From Scatosoma sp045542595 (GTDB taxonomy: Bacteria; Bacillota; Clostridia; Christensenellales; Borkfalkiaceae): 60,518 nt of DNA. The DNA is taken from contig JAZQLI010000016.1 of NCBI GenBank assembly GCA_045542595.1, forward strand, positions 1 through 60,518, in the 5' to 3' direction. The notes below the pieces were generated by a model. That model saw only the letters and a program-made list of their open reading frames with translations. It was not told the origin of the DNA and did not search any database. Shown in pieces: positions 27,800 to 35,868 of the stretch; within the stretch, counting starts at the first letter, position 1, and every line of letters starts with the position of its first letter. The translations under genes were made by a program, and so were the position numbers.

Positions 27800-27830
27800 G
27801 TAATCCGTCCAAAGAAAAAAGAATACAGAC

Positions 27831-27875
27831 AAAAATCCGTTTTTCCGAAAAAATATGAAGGAAAAGCGGATTTTT
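27831..27875 (+). terminator. Terminator after the spoIVB-side carboxypeptidase gene
   Basis: AAAAATCCGTTTTTCC at 27831-27846 pairs, with one bulge, with GGAAAAGCGGATTTTT at 27860-27875, ending in a T-run. Confidence 0.8.
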
Positions 27876-27899
27876 ACATAAAAAACCACCGTTCTATCC

Positions 27900-27928
27900 T
27901 TGCAATTTTAGCATAAATTTGATAAAAT
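27900..27928 (+). promoter_or_regulatory. Sigma-A promoter for lysA-scpAB operon
   Basis: TTGCAA at 27900-27905 and TAAAAT at 27923-27928 are 17 bases apart, 36 bases before the lysA ATG. Confidence 0.6.
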
Positions 27929-27964
27929 ATATATGTATATATCGTTTGAAAGAAGGGCAATGAT

Positions 27965-29296
27965 ATGAACGAAAGAGAAACCTTAAAGGTAAACGGAAAA
28001 GGACATTTGGAAATTGGCGGTGCCGACTGTGTAGAGCTTGCCCAAACGTTCGGCACGCCCGTTTACGTATTTGATGAGGCGTATATTCGTAAAATGATGC
28101 GCGTTTATAGAGATACGCTTTTGAAAGAATACGGAAAAAACAGTATGGTTTTATATGCTTCGAAAGCCTTTTCTTGTCAAGCGATTTACCGTATAGCCGA
28201 CGAAGAAAATATCGGTATCGACGTCGTTTCGGGTGGAGAATTATACACCGCACTGCAGGCAGGGTTCCCCGCGGAAAAAATATATATGCACGGAAATAAT
28301 AAACTCAATTACGAAATCGCGGAAGCATTAGACGCAAATATCGGCTGTATCGTTGCCGATTCGTATAGCGAAATTGATAAAATTGCCGCGGAAGCAAAGA
28401 AACGGGGGAAAACGCAAAAGATTTTACTTCGTATCAATCCTGGAATAGAAGCGCATACGCACGCCTTTGTGCAAACGGCAACGACGGACAGTAAATTCGG
28501 TTTTTCTATCGCAAACGGAGAAGCGGAACGGGTTACAAGGTATGCACTCCAACAAGAAAACGTGCATCTTGGCGGTTATCATTGTCATATCGGTTCGCAA
28601 ATCTTTGAAAAAGAATCGTTTGTGCTGGCAGTGGAAAAATGTATGGAATTTATGTCCGCAATGCAAAAAACGCTTAATTTTACCCCCGATACGTTGAATT
28701 TGGGCGGTGGATTCGGCGTTTGGTATACCAACGAAGATAGAAAAATTCCTGCCGAAGGATACGCGGAATACGTACAAGCCTTGGTGGAAGCGGTGAAAAC
28801 GTGCGCAAAGAAATACACCTTACCTTTGCCGTTTTTGCTTATCGAACCCGGTAGGTCCATTGTAGCGGAGGCTGGTATAACGTTGTATACGGTAGGGGCT
28901 ATTAAAGATATTCCCGGTGTAAAAAAATACGTTGCGATAGACGGGGGAATGTTTGACAATCCCAGATACGCATTATATCAATCGAAATACACGGCGGTGC
29001 TTGCTAACCGCGCGGCGGAAGAACCTACGGAAATTGTATCTATTGCAGGTAAATGTTGTGAAAGCGGCGATATTATTGCCGTCAACGTGCCGCTTCCCAA
29101 AGCGCAAAGCGGCGATATTATTGCAGTGCTTTCCACAGGTGCGTATAATTATTCGATGGCAATGAATTATAACCGAAATAAAATTCCGCCTTGCGTGCTT
29201 GTAAACAATGGACAAGCGGAGTATATCGTACGTCCGCAATCGTATGAAGACCTTACGCGTAACGACGTAATTCCTATTCGAATGCAAAAAAAATAA
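27965..29296 (+). CDS. lysA: Diaminopimelate decarboxylase
   Basis: This 443-residue PLP fold-III enzyme converts meso-diaminopimelate to lysine. The PLP lysine is Lys67 (YASKAFSC). Also seen are GGYHCHIGSQI, LNLGGGFG, EPGRSIVA and CCESGD near the C-terminus. AGGGCA lies upstream of the ATG. It heads the group with scpA and scpB. Confidence 0.95.
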   Translation: MNERETLKVNGKGHLEIGGADCVELAQTFGTPVYVFDEAYIRKMMRVYRDTLLKEYGKNSMVLYASKAFSCQAIYRIADEENIGIDVVSGGELYTALQAGFPAEKIYMHGNNKLNYEIAEALDANIGCIVADSYSEIDKIAAEAKKRGKTQKILLRINPGIEAHTHAFVQTATTDSKFGFSIANGEAERVTRYALQQENVHLGGYHCHIGSQIFEKESFVLAVEKCMEFMSAMQKTLNFTPDTLNLGGGFGVWYTNEDRKIPAEGYAEYVQALVEAVKTCAKKYTLPLPFLLIEPGRSIVAEAGITLYTVGAIKDIPGVKKYVAIDGGMFDNPRYALYQSKYTAVLANRAAEEPTEIVSIAGKCCESGDIIAVNVPLPKAQSGDIIAVLSTGAYNYSMAMNYNRNKIPPCVLVNNGQAEYIVRPQSYEDLTRNDVIPIRMQKK

Positions 29297-29319
29297 GTAA
29301 TGCGATAACGAGGATAGCA

Positions 29320-30138
29320 ATGGAAAAAGAAAAACTCACCGTAGACTCGGTTAAAAATTTTGAAACGCACGTGGATTACACCACCGTTCTCGATAATTTT
29401 GAAGGTCCGCTTGATTTATTACTTTATCTTATCAAAGAAGAAGAGATAGAAATAAAGGACGTTTTCGTTTCAAAAGTAACCGAACAATTCCTTTCTTATA
29501 TGAAAGGTTTGCCGTTTTTGGATATGGAAAAAGCAAGCGAATATTTAAATATTGCCGCTACGATTATCGACATTAAAGCAAGAAGTCTTGTTCCGCCGCC
29601 TGAAGACGGTTTCGACGATTATTACGAAGAAGACGATAACCCCGAACAAGAGCTTATTCGCGCTTTGGAAGAATATAAAATTATCAAAGAGGAAGCGGAT
29701 AAATTAAAAGAAAGAGAAACGGTAGGGTACTTTTTTAAAGAACCGGATAAAGATTATACCGCCGTGCAAGTGCAATATAAAGATTTGACGTTAGACGGAC
29801 TTGTCCATGCGTTTACGAAAATGATGCTCCGTTTAGAGAGTAAAAAACGCGACGCCGCACCGCCTAGAGAAATCCCCAAAGATATATATACGGTACAAGA
29901 TAAAATAAAGCATATCCGTGAACGGATAACACAAAGCGAAACAACGGATTTTGAAGCGTTATTCGACGAAAACGCATCAACGCCTGAAATTGTAACCACG
30001 TTTCAAGCCCTGTTAGAGCTTTTAAAACATCAATTTATCGTAGTGGAACAAGACGAACTGTTTTCTACCATTACCATCAAGAAAAATCCCAACAGAAGAG
30101 AGGACGAAGAAATTGGAGAAATTGACGAATATAATTGA
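29320..30138 (+). CDS. scpA: Segregation and condensation protein A
   Basis: This 272-residue kleisin links the Smc heads with ScpB. It starts the domain with FEGPLDLLLYLIKEEEIEIKDV, continues with YLNIAATIIDIKARSLVPP, and ends with the winged-helix segment FQALLELLKHQFIVVEQ. It overlaps the scpB start by 26 bases. Confidence 0.94.
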   Translation: MEKEKLTVDSVKNFETHVDYTTVLDNFEGPLDLLLYLIKEEEIEIKDVFVSKVTEQFLSYMKGLPFLDMEKASEYLNIAATIIDIKARSLVPPPEDGFDDYYEEDDNPEQELIRALEEYKIIKEEADKLKERETVGYFFKEPDKDYTAVQVQYKDLTLDGLVHAFTKMMLRLESKKRDAAPPREIPKDIYTVQDKIKHIRERITQSETTDFEALFDENASTPEIVTTFQALLELLKHQFIVVEQDELFSTITIKKNPNRREDEEIGEIDEYN

Positions 30139-30832
30139 GGCGATTTTATTTGCATCCGGCGACGCCGTTCCCGTAGATTTATTGCGTGAAAAATTAGAAA
30201 TTACCAAACGGGAATTAGATACTGCTATTAGACAACTCGAAAAAAGATATTCGGACGATTGCGGCATACGTTTACTCCATTTTAATCACAAATTGCAATT
30301 TGCCACTAATCCCGATTATAAAGACGTTGTGTCGTTGGCGCTTCGTCCTATTCGTGAAAAGGAATTTACCCGTACGATTTTGGAATGTGCGGCTATTATT
30401 GCATATAAACAACCGATTACGCGTACGGAATTAGAAACGGTGCGCGGCGTAAACAGCGATTATGCCATTACGACGCTTATGAGCTTAGATATGATTTATC
30501 CCTGCGGTAGAAAGGAAACGGCAGGCAAACCCGTTTTATATGCGACAACGGACAATTTTTTAAAGCGGTTTAAACTGAAATCTCTCGCCGAATTGCCTGA
30601 CTATGAAGAATTGATGAAGCGTATTGCCGAACTCAATGCCACAAGCGAAGCGGAAAGCAATTATCTTTATGAAAAGGACGTATACGACCCGAATAACGAC
30701 CCTGATTTTGCCGAAGAGCGTACGGAAGACGGAGAAGATACTTCCGCAGAAAACACTCCTTTACATACGGACGGATTTGAATTGCCCGATTTTTTAAAGG
30801 ACATTGAAGACGGCATTATTAAAATTCAATAA
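30113..30832 (+). CDS. scpB: Segregation and condensation protein B
   Basis: This 239-residue protein has two winged-helix domains typical of ScpB (IEAILFASGDAVPVDLL; ECAAIIAYKQPITRTELE), then an acidic tail. The start is a TTG inside scpA, with GAGGACG upstream, so it is translationally coupled. ScpB forms the regulatory dimer on ScpA in the Smc condensin. Confidence 0.92.
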   Translation: MEKLTNIIEAILFASGDAVPVDLLREKLEITKRELDTAIRQLEKRYSDDCGIRLLHFNHKLQFATNPDYKDVVSLALRPIREKEFTRTILECAAIIAYKQPITRTELETVRGVNSDYAITTLMSLDMIYPCGRKETAGKPVLYATTDNFLKRFKLKSLAELPDYEELMKRIAELNATSEAESNYLYEKDVYDPNNDPDFAEERTEDGEDTSAENTPLHTDGFELPDFLKDIEDGIIKIQ

Positions 30833-30860
30833 ACGAAAGAAAAAGTACATACTTTGCGAC

Positions 30861-30891
30861 AACCTGCCCATATTAACGATATGGGCAGGTT
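30861..30891 (+). other. Perfect 12-bp hairpin over the start of the DUF2953-like gene
   Basis: AACCTGCCCATA at 30861-30872 pairs perfectly with TATGGGCAGGTT at 30880-30891, loop seven bases, followed by GTTTCTTA. It begins 28 bases after the scpB stop and includes the ATG at 30881. It may attenuate transcription after scpB or hide the start codon. Confidence 0.7.
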
Positions 30892-31435
30892 GTTTCTTAT
30901 ATCCATACTCGTATTACTTTCTTTGGCGTTTATATTGTTTGTTCCCATTGTGATACAAACGGATTTTCATTACGACGTCAATGGAAAAAAGGCGGGCTTT
31001 GCCGTTTATATTTATAAGATTTTTAAAATAATCGGTGGATATATACAAACCTATCAAGGGGGGCTTGCTTTGCACGTTTCGAAAAAGAACGCGTTTTTAA
31101 TTCCTTATTCACAAATGGATAGCGAACGAAAAAAGTTCTCTTTTGTACGGTCTTTTCGATTGATAGCGTTTACGTTAACGACGGAAACAGGCGCGGAATA
31201 TCTTCTACCGGTTTCTATCGCGCAAACCGTTTTACGCGGTTATTTTTTAGCTACAGGCGGAGAAAAAGATAACGTTGAAAACAATTTATGGTTGACCGAC
31301 GGAGACGTATTCCGTATATCCCTGCATAGCGCCGTCTATTTCACGGTATTTATGCTACTTTGCAATTTAATTAAATTTTTAAAGGAGAAAATCACATCAA
31401 TATGGCAGACAAAAACCAAAAAATCAATCATTTAG
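30881..31435 (+). CDS. DUF2953-like membrane-anchored protein
   Basis: This about 184-residue protein has an N-terminal membrane helix (LFLISILVLLSLAFILFVPIVI) and a second hydrophobic segment near the C-terminus. The middle region has the pattern of DUF2953 proteins often found between scpB and ytfJ in Clostridia. Function is unknown. The start is uncertain: ATG 30881 sits in a hairpin, and TTG 30854 lies nine codons upstream; neither has a good Shine-Dalgarno. It overlaps ytfJ by 34 bases. Confidence 0.65.
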   Translation: MGRLFLISILVLLSLAFILFVPIVIQTDFHYDVNGKKAGFAVYIYKIFKIIGGYIQTYQGGLALHVSKKNAFLIPYSQMDSERKKFSFVRSFRLIAFTLTTETGAEYLLPVSIAQTVLRGYFLATGGEKDNVENNLWLTDGDVFRISLHSAVYFTVFMLLCNLIKFLKEKITSIWQTKTKKSII

Positions 31436-31782
31436 TCGATTCGTCGATACAACATCTTAACCAACTCGCTGATGTTAATACGGTTATCGGTAAACCGTTT
31501 ATCACGGCAAGCGGACATCAAATTATTCCCTTTTCCAAAGTAACGATGGGAAATTTATCCGGCGGCGGCGAATATGGCGACGTAAAAGTGGTAAAGGAAA
31601 TCGATTCTATGCCGTTTGCAGGCGGCAGCGGCGCGGTAATCAGTATGAAGCCTTTGGGATTTTTAATTGACGACGGCAAAAGTTGTCATATCTTGCGTAT
31701 CACGGAAGAACCGATTGATAATTTGATTGAACGCGCAGGCGAAATCATTAAAGACGTTATGGCAAAAAATGAAAACTCGTAA
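31402..31782 (+). CDS. ytfJ: GerW/YtfJ-family spore protein
   Basis: This 126-residue protein matches GerW/YtfJ: VIGKPFITASGHQIIPFSKVTMGNLSGGGEYG, then FAGGSGAVISMKPLGFLI. Family members are forespore proteins needed for germination in Bacillus. AAGGAG precedes the ATG. It overlaps both neighbours, so expression is coupled. Confidence 0.9.
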   Translation: MADKNQKINHLVDSSIQHLNQLADVNTVIGKPFITASGHQIIPFSKVTMGNLSGGGEYGDVKVVKEIDSMPFAGGSGAVISMKPLGFLIDDGKSCHILRITEEPIDNLIERAGEIIKDVMAKNENS

Positions 31783-32821
31783 ACGCTTTTGTTTGTTTAT
31801 ATGCACGTATTTATGTGTATTGGGTGTGCTTTTGAGCATAATGATGCCTAAATGTAGTGGAAAAGCGACGCAACAGTGGGTAGAAGGGAAAGCCGAATGC
31901 GTTATTGAAGTAAATAGTCGCCGAGTTTTATATCAAAATCACGGAGATATTCGTTTACCGATGGCAAGCACTACGAAAATTGCTACGTGTATTACCGTTT
32001 TGGAACTTTGTAACAACTTACAAGCCGAAGTGGTTATTCCGCATAATGCCGTTGGAATTGAAGGCTCGTCGGTATATTTAAAAGAAGGGGAAATATTTAC
32101 CGTAGAAGAGTTATTATACGGGCTTATGTTACGCTCTGGGAACGATTGCGCAACTGCGCTTGCGTTATATTGTTGCGGTTCTATAGGCGCGTTTGCTGCT
32201 AAAATGAATGCAATAGCGCAAAAAGCGGGCGCGTTGCATACAAATTTTGAAAATCCGCACGGATTACCGAGTAAGGAGCATTATACTACGGCTTACGATT
32301 TGGGTTTGATTACCTGTTACGCTATGCATAATCCTACTTTTTGCAAAATTGTATCGACGAAATATTATACGCCAAAACACTGGAAAAATAAAAATAAAAT
32401 GTTAGATTTGTACGATTCTTCCGTGGGTGTAAAAACGGGATACACTAAAGAAGCAGGGCGCTGTTTGGTTTCGGCTGCAAAAAAGGATTTAATGACGGTG
32501 GTTTGCGTGGTATTAAATTGTTCTACCACTTATGAACGTTCGATTAAACTGTTAGACGACGCATTTTCCGCTTACACTTATACAAAAATTCTATCTAAAG
32601 ATGAAAAAATTCCTTTGCAAACGGCAAAAGGAAAGGTGCTTAGTATTAGCAAAAGAGATTTATATTATCCGTTAATAGCGGAAGAAAAGTCGTTGTTGGA
32701 ACGCAGTGCTACTGCGTACGAAAAGGGAGATATTCGACAAAAATCCAAAGATTCTGTAGGGGAATTTTCGATATATCTTGCAAAACGGTTGCTTTTTTCG
32801 GGAATTTTATATAAACTATAA
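31769..32821 (+). CDS. Second D-alanyl-D-alanine carboxypeptidase (S11 family)
   Basis: This 350-residue exported protein has a signal segment (about residues 5-25), the catalytic SxxK motif in ASTTKIA, SGND as the second motif, and KTG in GVKTGYTK. ATG 31769 overlaps the ytfJ stop; an upstream ATG at 31727 would put it deep in ytfJ. It lacks a full PBP5-C domain and is shorter than the copy at 26582. Clostridia often place a DacB-like gene after ytfJ. Confidence 0.88.
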   Translation: MKTRKRFCLFICTYLCVLGVLLSIMMPKCSGKATQQWVEGKAECVIEVNSRRVLYQNHGDIRLPMASTTKIATCITVLELCNNLQAEVVIPHNAVGIEGSSVYLKEGEIFTVEELLYGLMLRSGNDCATALALYCCGSIGAFAAKMNAIAQKAGALHTNFENPHGLPSKEHYTTAYDLGLITCYAMHNPTFCKIVSTKYYTPKHWKNKNKMLDLYDSSVGVKTGYTKEAGRCLVSAAKKDLMTVVCVVLNCSTTYERSIKLLDDAFSAYTYTKILSKDEKIPLQTAKGKVLSISKRDLYYPLIAEEKSLLERSATAYEKGDIRQKSKDSVGEFSIYLAKRLLFSGILYKL

Positions 32822-32850
32822 GATAGAAAAACGCAATGGAAGTTTAACGT

Positions 32851-33555
32851 ATGAGAATTAATAAATTTTTAGCGGATAAAGGCGTAGCAAGCAGACGGCA
32901 CGCCGACGAAATGATAGAAGCCGGGCGCGTTCAAATCAATGGTAAAACGGCTACTTTGGGCGCGAACGTTGAAGAAAACGACGAAGTTTTTGTAGACGGC
33001 AAGCTGATTGATTGCGCTGAAAAACAACAGGAATATTATATAATGAACAAACCCAAAGGGGTTATTTGTAGCGTTTCCGACGACCGTGGAAGAAAAACCG
33101 TAATGGACTTTTTACCCGAAGGGGTTGGAAGATTGTTTCCTGTGGGAAGATTAGATTATGATACTGAAGGATTGTTGATTTTAACCAACGACGGGGATTT
33201 ATCTTACCGTTTAACGCATCCCAAAAGCGAAATAGCCAAAACGTATCTCGTTCGCGTAGAAGGTACGTTAACGGAAAAAGATTTAAATCCCATTCGTTCG
33301 GGCGTGGAATTAGACGGTATACTTACTAAAAAATGCAAAGCACATATTGTAGAAACAAATAAGGCGTATACAAAAGTGCATATTACTATTACGGAAGGGC
33401 GTAACCGTCAAGTAAGACGTATGTTTGAAGCCATCGGAAGAACGGTTGCGTTTTTAAAGCGCGTAAGCATTGGAAATTTGAAGTTAACGGGCTTAGACAG
33501 GGGAGAAGTTAGAAAACTCACGGAAAACGAAATTCTCTATTTAAAAGGTCTATAA
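32851..33555 (+). CDS. rluB: RsuA/RluB-family rRNA pseudouridine synthase
   Basis: This 234-residue protein has an N-terminal S4 domain (about residues 1-55) and the catalytic motif GRLDYDTEGLLILTNDG. It ends with GRNRQVRRMFEAIG, typical of the RsuA/RluB/RluE group that modifies 16S or 23S rRNA. B-type (23S) is most likely from length and context, but that is inference. Confidence 0.9.
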   Translation: MRINKFLADKGVASRRHADEMIEAGRVQINGKTATLGANVEENDEVFVDGKLIDCAEKQQEYYIMNKPKGVICSVSDDRGRKTVMDFLPEGVGRLFPVGRLDYDTEGLLILTNDGDLSYRLTHPKSEIAKTYLVRVEGTLTEKDLNPIRSGVELDGILTKKCKAHIVETNKAYTKVHITITEGRNRQVRRMFEAIGRTVAFLKRVSIGNLKLTGLDRGEVRKLTENEILYLKGL

Positions 33556-33561
33556 ACGAAA

Positions 33562-33590
33562 AACTCCCCATCCAAACGGATGAGGGAGTT
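33562..33590. terminator. Bidirectional terminator between rluB and lexA
   Basis: AACTCCC at 33562-33568 pairs with GGGAGTT at 33584-33590, with inner ATCC/GGAT pairing. It sits between two converging genes, with A-rich left and T-rich right flanks. Confidence 0.75.
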
Positions 33591-33604
33591 GACTTTTAAA
33601 AGTT

Positions 33605-34201
33605 TTAAGCTAAATAATTACGCATTAAACCGACAACTTTGCCGAGAATGGAAACTTCTCCAGGTTCGAAAATCATATCCGATAACGCTTCGTTTTCGGG
33701 GTGCAGCACAACCTTTCCGCCTTTGCGGTATAAACGCTTCACTGTTGCCGAATCGTCCACAAGCGCCACGACGATTTCGCCGTTTTCCGCTGTTTGTTGA
33801 CGACGAACGATAATTTTATCGCCGTCCATAATGCCGGCGTCTATCATAGACGTACCGCTTACACGGAGCATAAACAATTCGTCGCCTTTAAATTCCCCAA
33901 CGGGAAAGGTGTAATAATCTTCATAATTTTCATATGCAAAAACCGGTTGACCGGCGGTTACAACGCCGATAAGGGGAATGGTAACGCCTGCGCCTTTTCC
34001 GATAGTAACCGAACGCTTTTTGTTGTCCGCTTTGTTTAAATAGCCTTTGTTTTGCAAACGCTCGATATAACTATGTACGGTAGCAGTCGATTTGATACCG
34101 CATTCTTTCCCGATTTCACGTACAGAGGGCGTATATCCGTTTTCTTCGGAAAATTTTCGAATGTAGTCCATTACTTTAATCAATTTTTCCTCGTTAATCA
34201 T
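33605..34201 (-). CDS. lexA: SOS repressor LexA
   Basis: This 198-residue protein has a winged helix (about residues 1-65), the Ala-Gly self-cleavage site in VVTAGQPV, the nucleophile Ser in SGTSMID and the general-base Lys in ATVKRLY. LexA represses the DNA-damage regulon until RecA filaments trigger cleavage. A promoter with an overlapping palindrome lies upstream and suggests autoregulation. Confidence 0.95.
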   Translation of the reverse strand: MINEEKLIKVMDYIRKFSEENGYTPSVREIGKECGIKSTATVHSYIERLQNKGYLNKADNKKRSVTIGKGAGVTIPLIGVVTAGQPVFAYENYEDYYTFPVGEFKGDELFMLRVSGTSMIDAGIMDGDKIIVRRQQTAENGEIVVALVDDSATVKRLYRKGGKVVLHPENEALSDMIFEPGEVSILGKVVGLMRNYLA

Positions 34202-34232
34202 AAAAATACCTCTTTTGCGTATCGTTATACTT

Positions 34233-34271
34233 ATTATAACATACTTTTTTTAAAAAAGCAAACAAATGTTT
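34233..34271 (-). promoter_or_regulatory. lexA promoter with palindrome at the -35
   Basis: On the - strand, TTGCTT (34256-34261) and TATAAT (34233-34238) are 17 bases apart. AAACAAATGTTT at 34260-34271 is palindromic in its AAAC/GTTT arms and overlaps the -35, resembling a weak Firmicutes LexA box (GAAC-N4-GTTC) with G changed to A. LexA binding is inferred. Confidence 0.55.
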
Positions 34272-34283
34272 AGCGAAAATTGA

Positions 34284-34311
34284 TTGATTTTAAAAAATTT
34301 TGTGGTATAAT
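34284..34311 (+). promoter_or_regulatory. Promoter for the Cys-rich small protein
   Basis: TTGATT (34284-34289) and TATAAT (34306-34311) are 16 bases apart, 31 bases before the ATG. It diverges from the lexA promoter with the palindrome between them. Confidence 0.65.
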
Positions 34312-34342
34312 AGAATAAAATGTCAAACAATGGAGACGAATT

Positions 34343-34540
34343 ATGAATAAAACATCTAAAAAACTCGGTCAAGAATGTGTATTATACGATAGGGAATGTA
34401 TCGGTTGCTTAGAATGCGAAACGTGCGATTTAAACCCGAATAAAGTATGCGATAATTGCGGCAAATGTATTGAAGTACAAGACGTTGCGTCGATTAAAAT
34501 CGATAAAATTTATACCAACCCTGAAGAGTATAAGGAATAA
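34343..34540 (+). CDS. Small Cys-rich protein, possible metal or Fe-S binder
   Basis: This 65-residue protein has eight cysteines at 12, 19, 22, 25, 28, 36, 39 and 42, forming runs of C-x2-C. It is not a standard 2[4Fe-4S] ferredoxin, which has CxxCxxCxxxC twice. It could be a zinc ribbon or Fe-S protein; function is unknown. It has its own promoter, a good ribosome binding site (GGAGA) and a strong terminator, so it is a real gene. It is the only + strand host gene among lexA, hflX and xer. Confidence 0.75.
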   Translation: MNKTSKKLGQECVLYDRECIGCLECETCDLNPNKVCDNCGKCIEVQDVASIKIDKIYTNPEEYKE

Positions 34541-34549
34541 CTATTAAAG

Positions 34550-34584
34550 TGAACCCCAAAAGTTAAACAAACTTTTGGGGTTCA
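34550..34584. terminator. Strong bidirectional terminator
   Basis: TGAACCCCAAAAGTT at 34550-34564 pairs perfectly with AACTTTTGGGGTTCA at 34570-34584. It serves the Cys-rich gene, and on the other strand hflX. Confidence 0.85.
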
Positions 34585-34614
34585 TATTATTCTATTAGTG
34601 GATATTTATTAAAA

Positions 34615-35868
34615 TTAAACATTTTTGTCAGTTATAATAAACCTTCTAAACTTTTCCGCATATTTAACAGGAATAACAACGTCTACGTTTTGACCGTCGT
34701 CAGTAAACGTAGTGGAACGCTCGTAAAGTAAGTTTTTCAAAGCGGTGTAATCACTCGTTTTTTCATAGGGAATAAATAACGTACAAAAAAGAAACTCATC
34801 ACAAAATTTTTTTAATATTTCCCGTTTTAAGTTGTCAAAACCGAGCTTTTCTTTTGCCGATACGGCTATACTGCCGTACGGTAATAAAGTGGTGTCCGTT
34901 ATCCCTTCCGCTTTGTTCATTACGATAAGATAGGGGGCGGAAAACTGCATTTCTTCGAGTGTTTTTAACGTCGTTTGCATTTGCATATCGTATTCGCCTG
35001 TGGCGTCGCATACAATCAATGCCAAATCGCATTGTAACGCGCTTTCCAGCGTCGATTTAAACGCTTCAATAAGGTTATGGGGCAAATCTTGTAAAAATCC
35101 TACCGTATCAACAAGTAAAAATTCCACACCGTCTACGGTAAACTTACGTGAAGTTGTATCAAGCGTGGCAAATAATGCGTTTTTAACGTAAGTTTCCGAA
35201 CCTGTTAAGGCGTTTAATAAAGTGGATTTACCCGTATTTGTATATCCAACCAGCGCTATTGTTTTTTTATCGTCTTTTTTACGGCGCGCTGACCATAATT
35301 CGCGTCTTTTTTCCAGTTCTTTTAAACGATTTTCTAAATATTTCAATCTACCGCGAATATACCGTCTATCCGTTTCCAGCTGCGTTTCGCCAGGGCCGCG
35401 AGTCCCTACGCCGCCGCCAAGACGAGAAAGTGCAGCGCCTTTGCCTTTTAAGCGCGGATATAAATATTTTAATTGCGCTAACTCTACTTGTAATTTGCCT
35501 TCACTGCTTTTGGCGTTTTTGGCAAAGATATCTAATATCAAGGTAGTGCGGTCGATAACTTTTCGTTCGTCGAGCGCAGCGGAAATATTTAGAGTTTGCG
35601 AAGGGGAGAGCTCGCCGTTGAAAAGTATCGTAATATCGTCTAAACCGATTAACCGTTCGTTCAATTCCGCTAATTTTCCTTCGCCAATAAAGGTTGCGGC
35701 GTTAATTTCACGAACGTTTTGATAAATTGTACCTGCGTAAACGGCTCCTGCACTTTCGATAAGCGAAACGGCTTCTTCCTGTAAAATACGGTATTTTAAC
35801 GCATTTTCACGGGTAATCGGCTGAATAATATAAATTTTTTCCAACGTTGTTTTTACGGTTGTATGCAT
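34615..35868 (-). CDS. hflX: Ribosome-associated GTPase HflX
   Basis: This 417-residue protein has the HflX N-terminal domain (NPV-like GELSPSQTLNI), the glycine-rich loop GGGVGTRGPGETQLETDRR, and G-domain motifs GYTNTGKSTLLN (G1), DTVGFLQDLP (G3) and NKAEG (G4). HflX rescues or splits stalled ribosomes. It starts on the last base of the upstream Xer gene stop, so the two are co-transcribed. Confidence 0.94.
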   Translation of the reverse strand: MHTTVKTTLEKIYIIQPITRENALKYRILQEEAVSLIESAGAVYAGTIYQNVREINAATFIGEGKLAELNERLIGLDDITILFNGELSPSQTLNISAALDERKVIDRTTLILDIFAKNAKSSEGKLQVELAQLKYLYPRLKGKGAALSRLGGGVGTRGPGETQLETDRRYIRGRLKYLENRLKELEKRRELWSARRKKDDKKTIALVGYTNTGKSTLLNALTGSETYVKNALFATLDTTSRKFTVDGVEFLLVDTVGFLQDLPHNLIEAFKSTLESALQCDLALIVCDATGEYDMQMQTTLKTLEEMQFSAPYLIVMNKAEGITDTTLLPYGSIAVSAKEKLGFDNLKREILKKFCDEFLFCTLFIPYEKTSDYTALKNLLYERSTTFTDDGQNVDVVIPVKYAEKFRRFIITDKNV

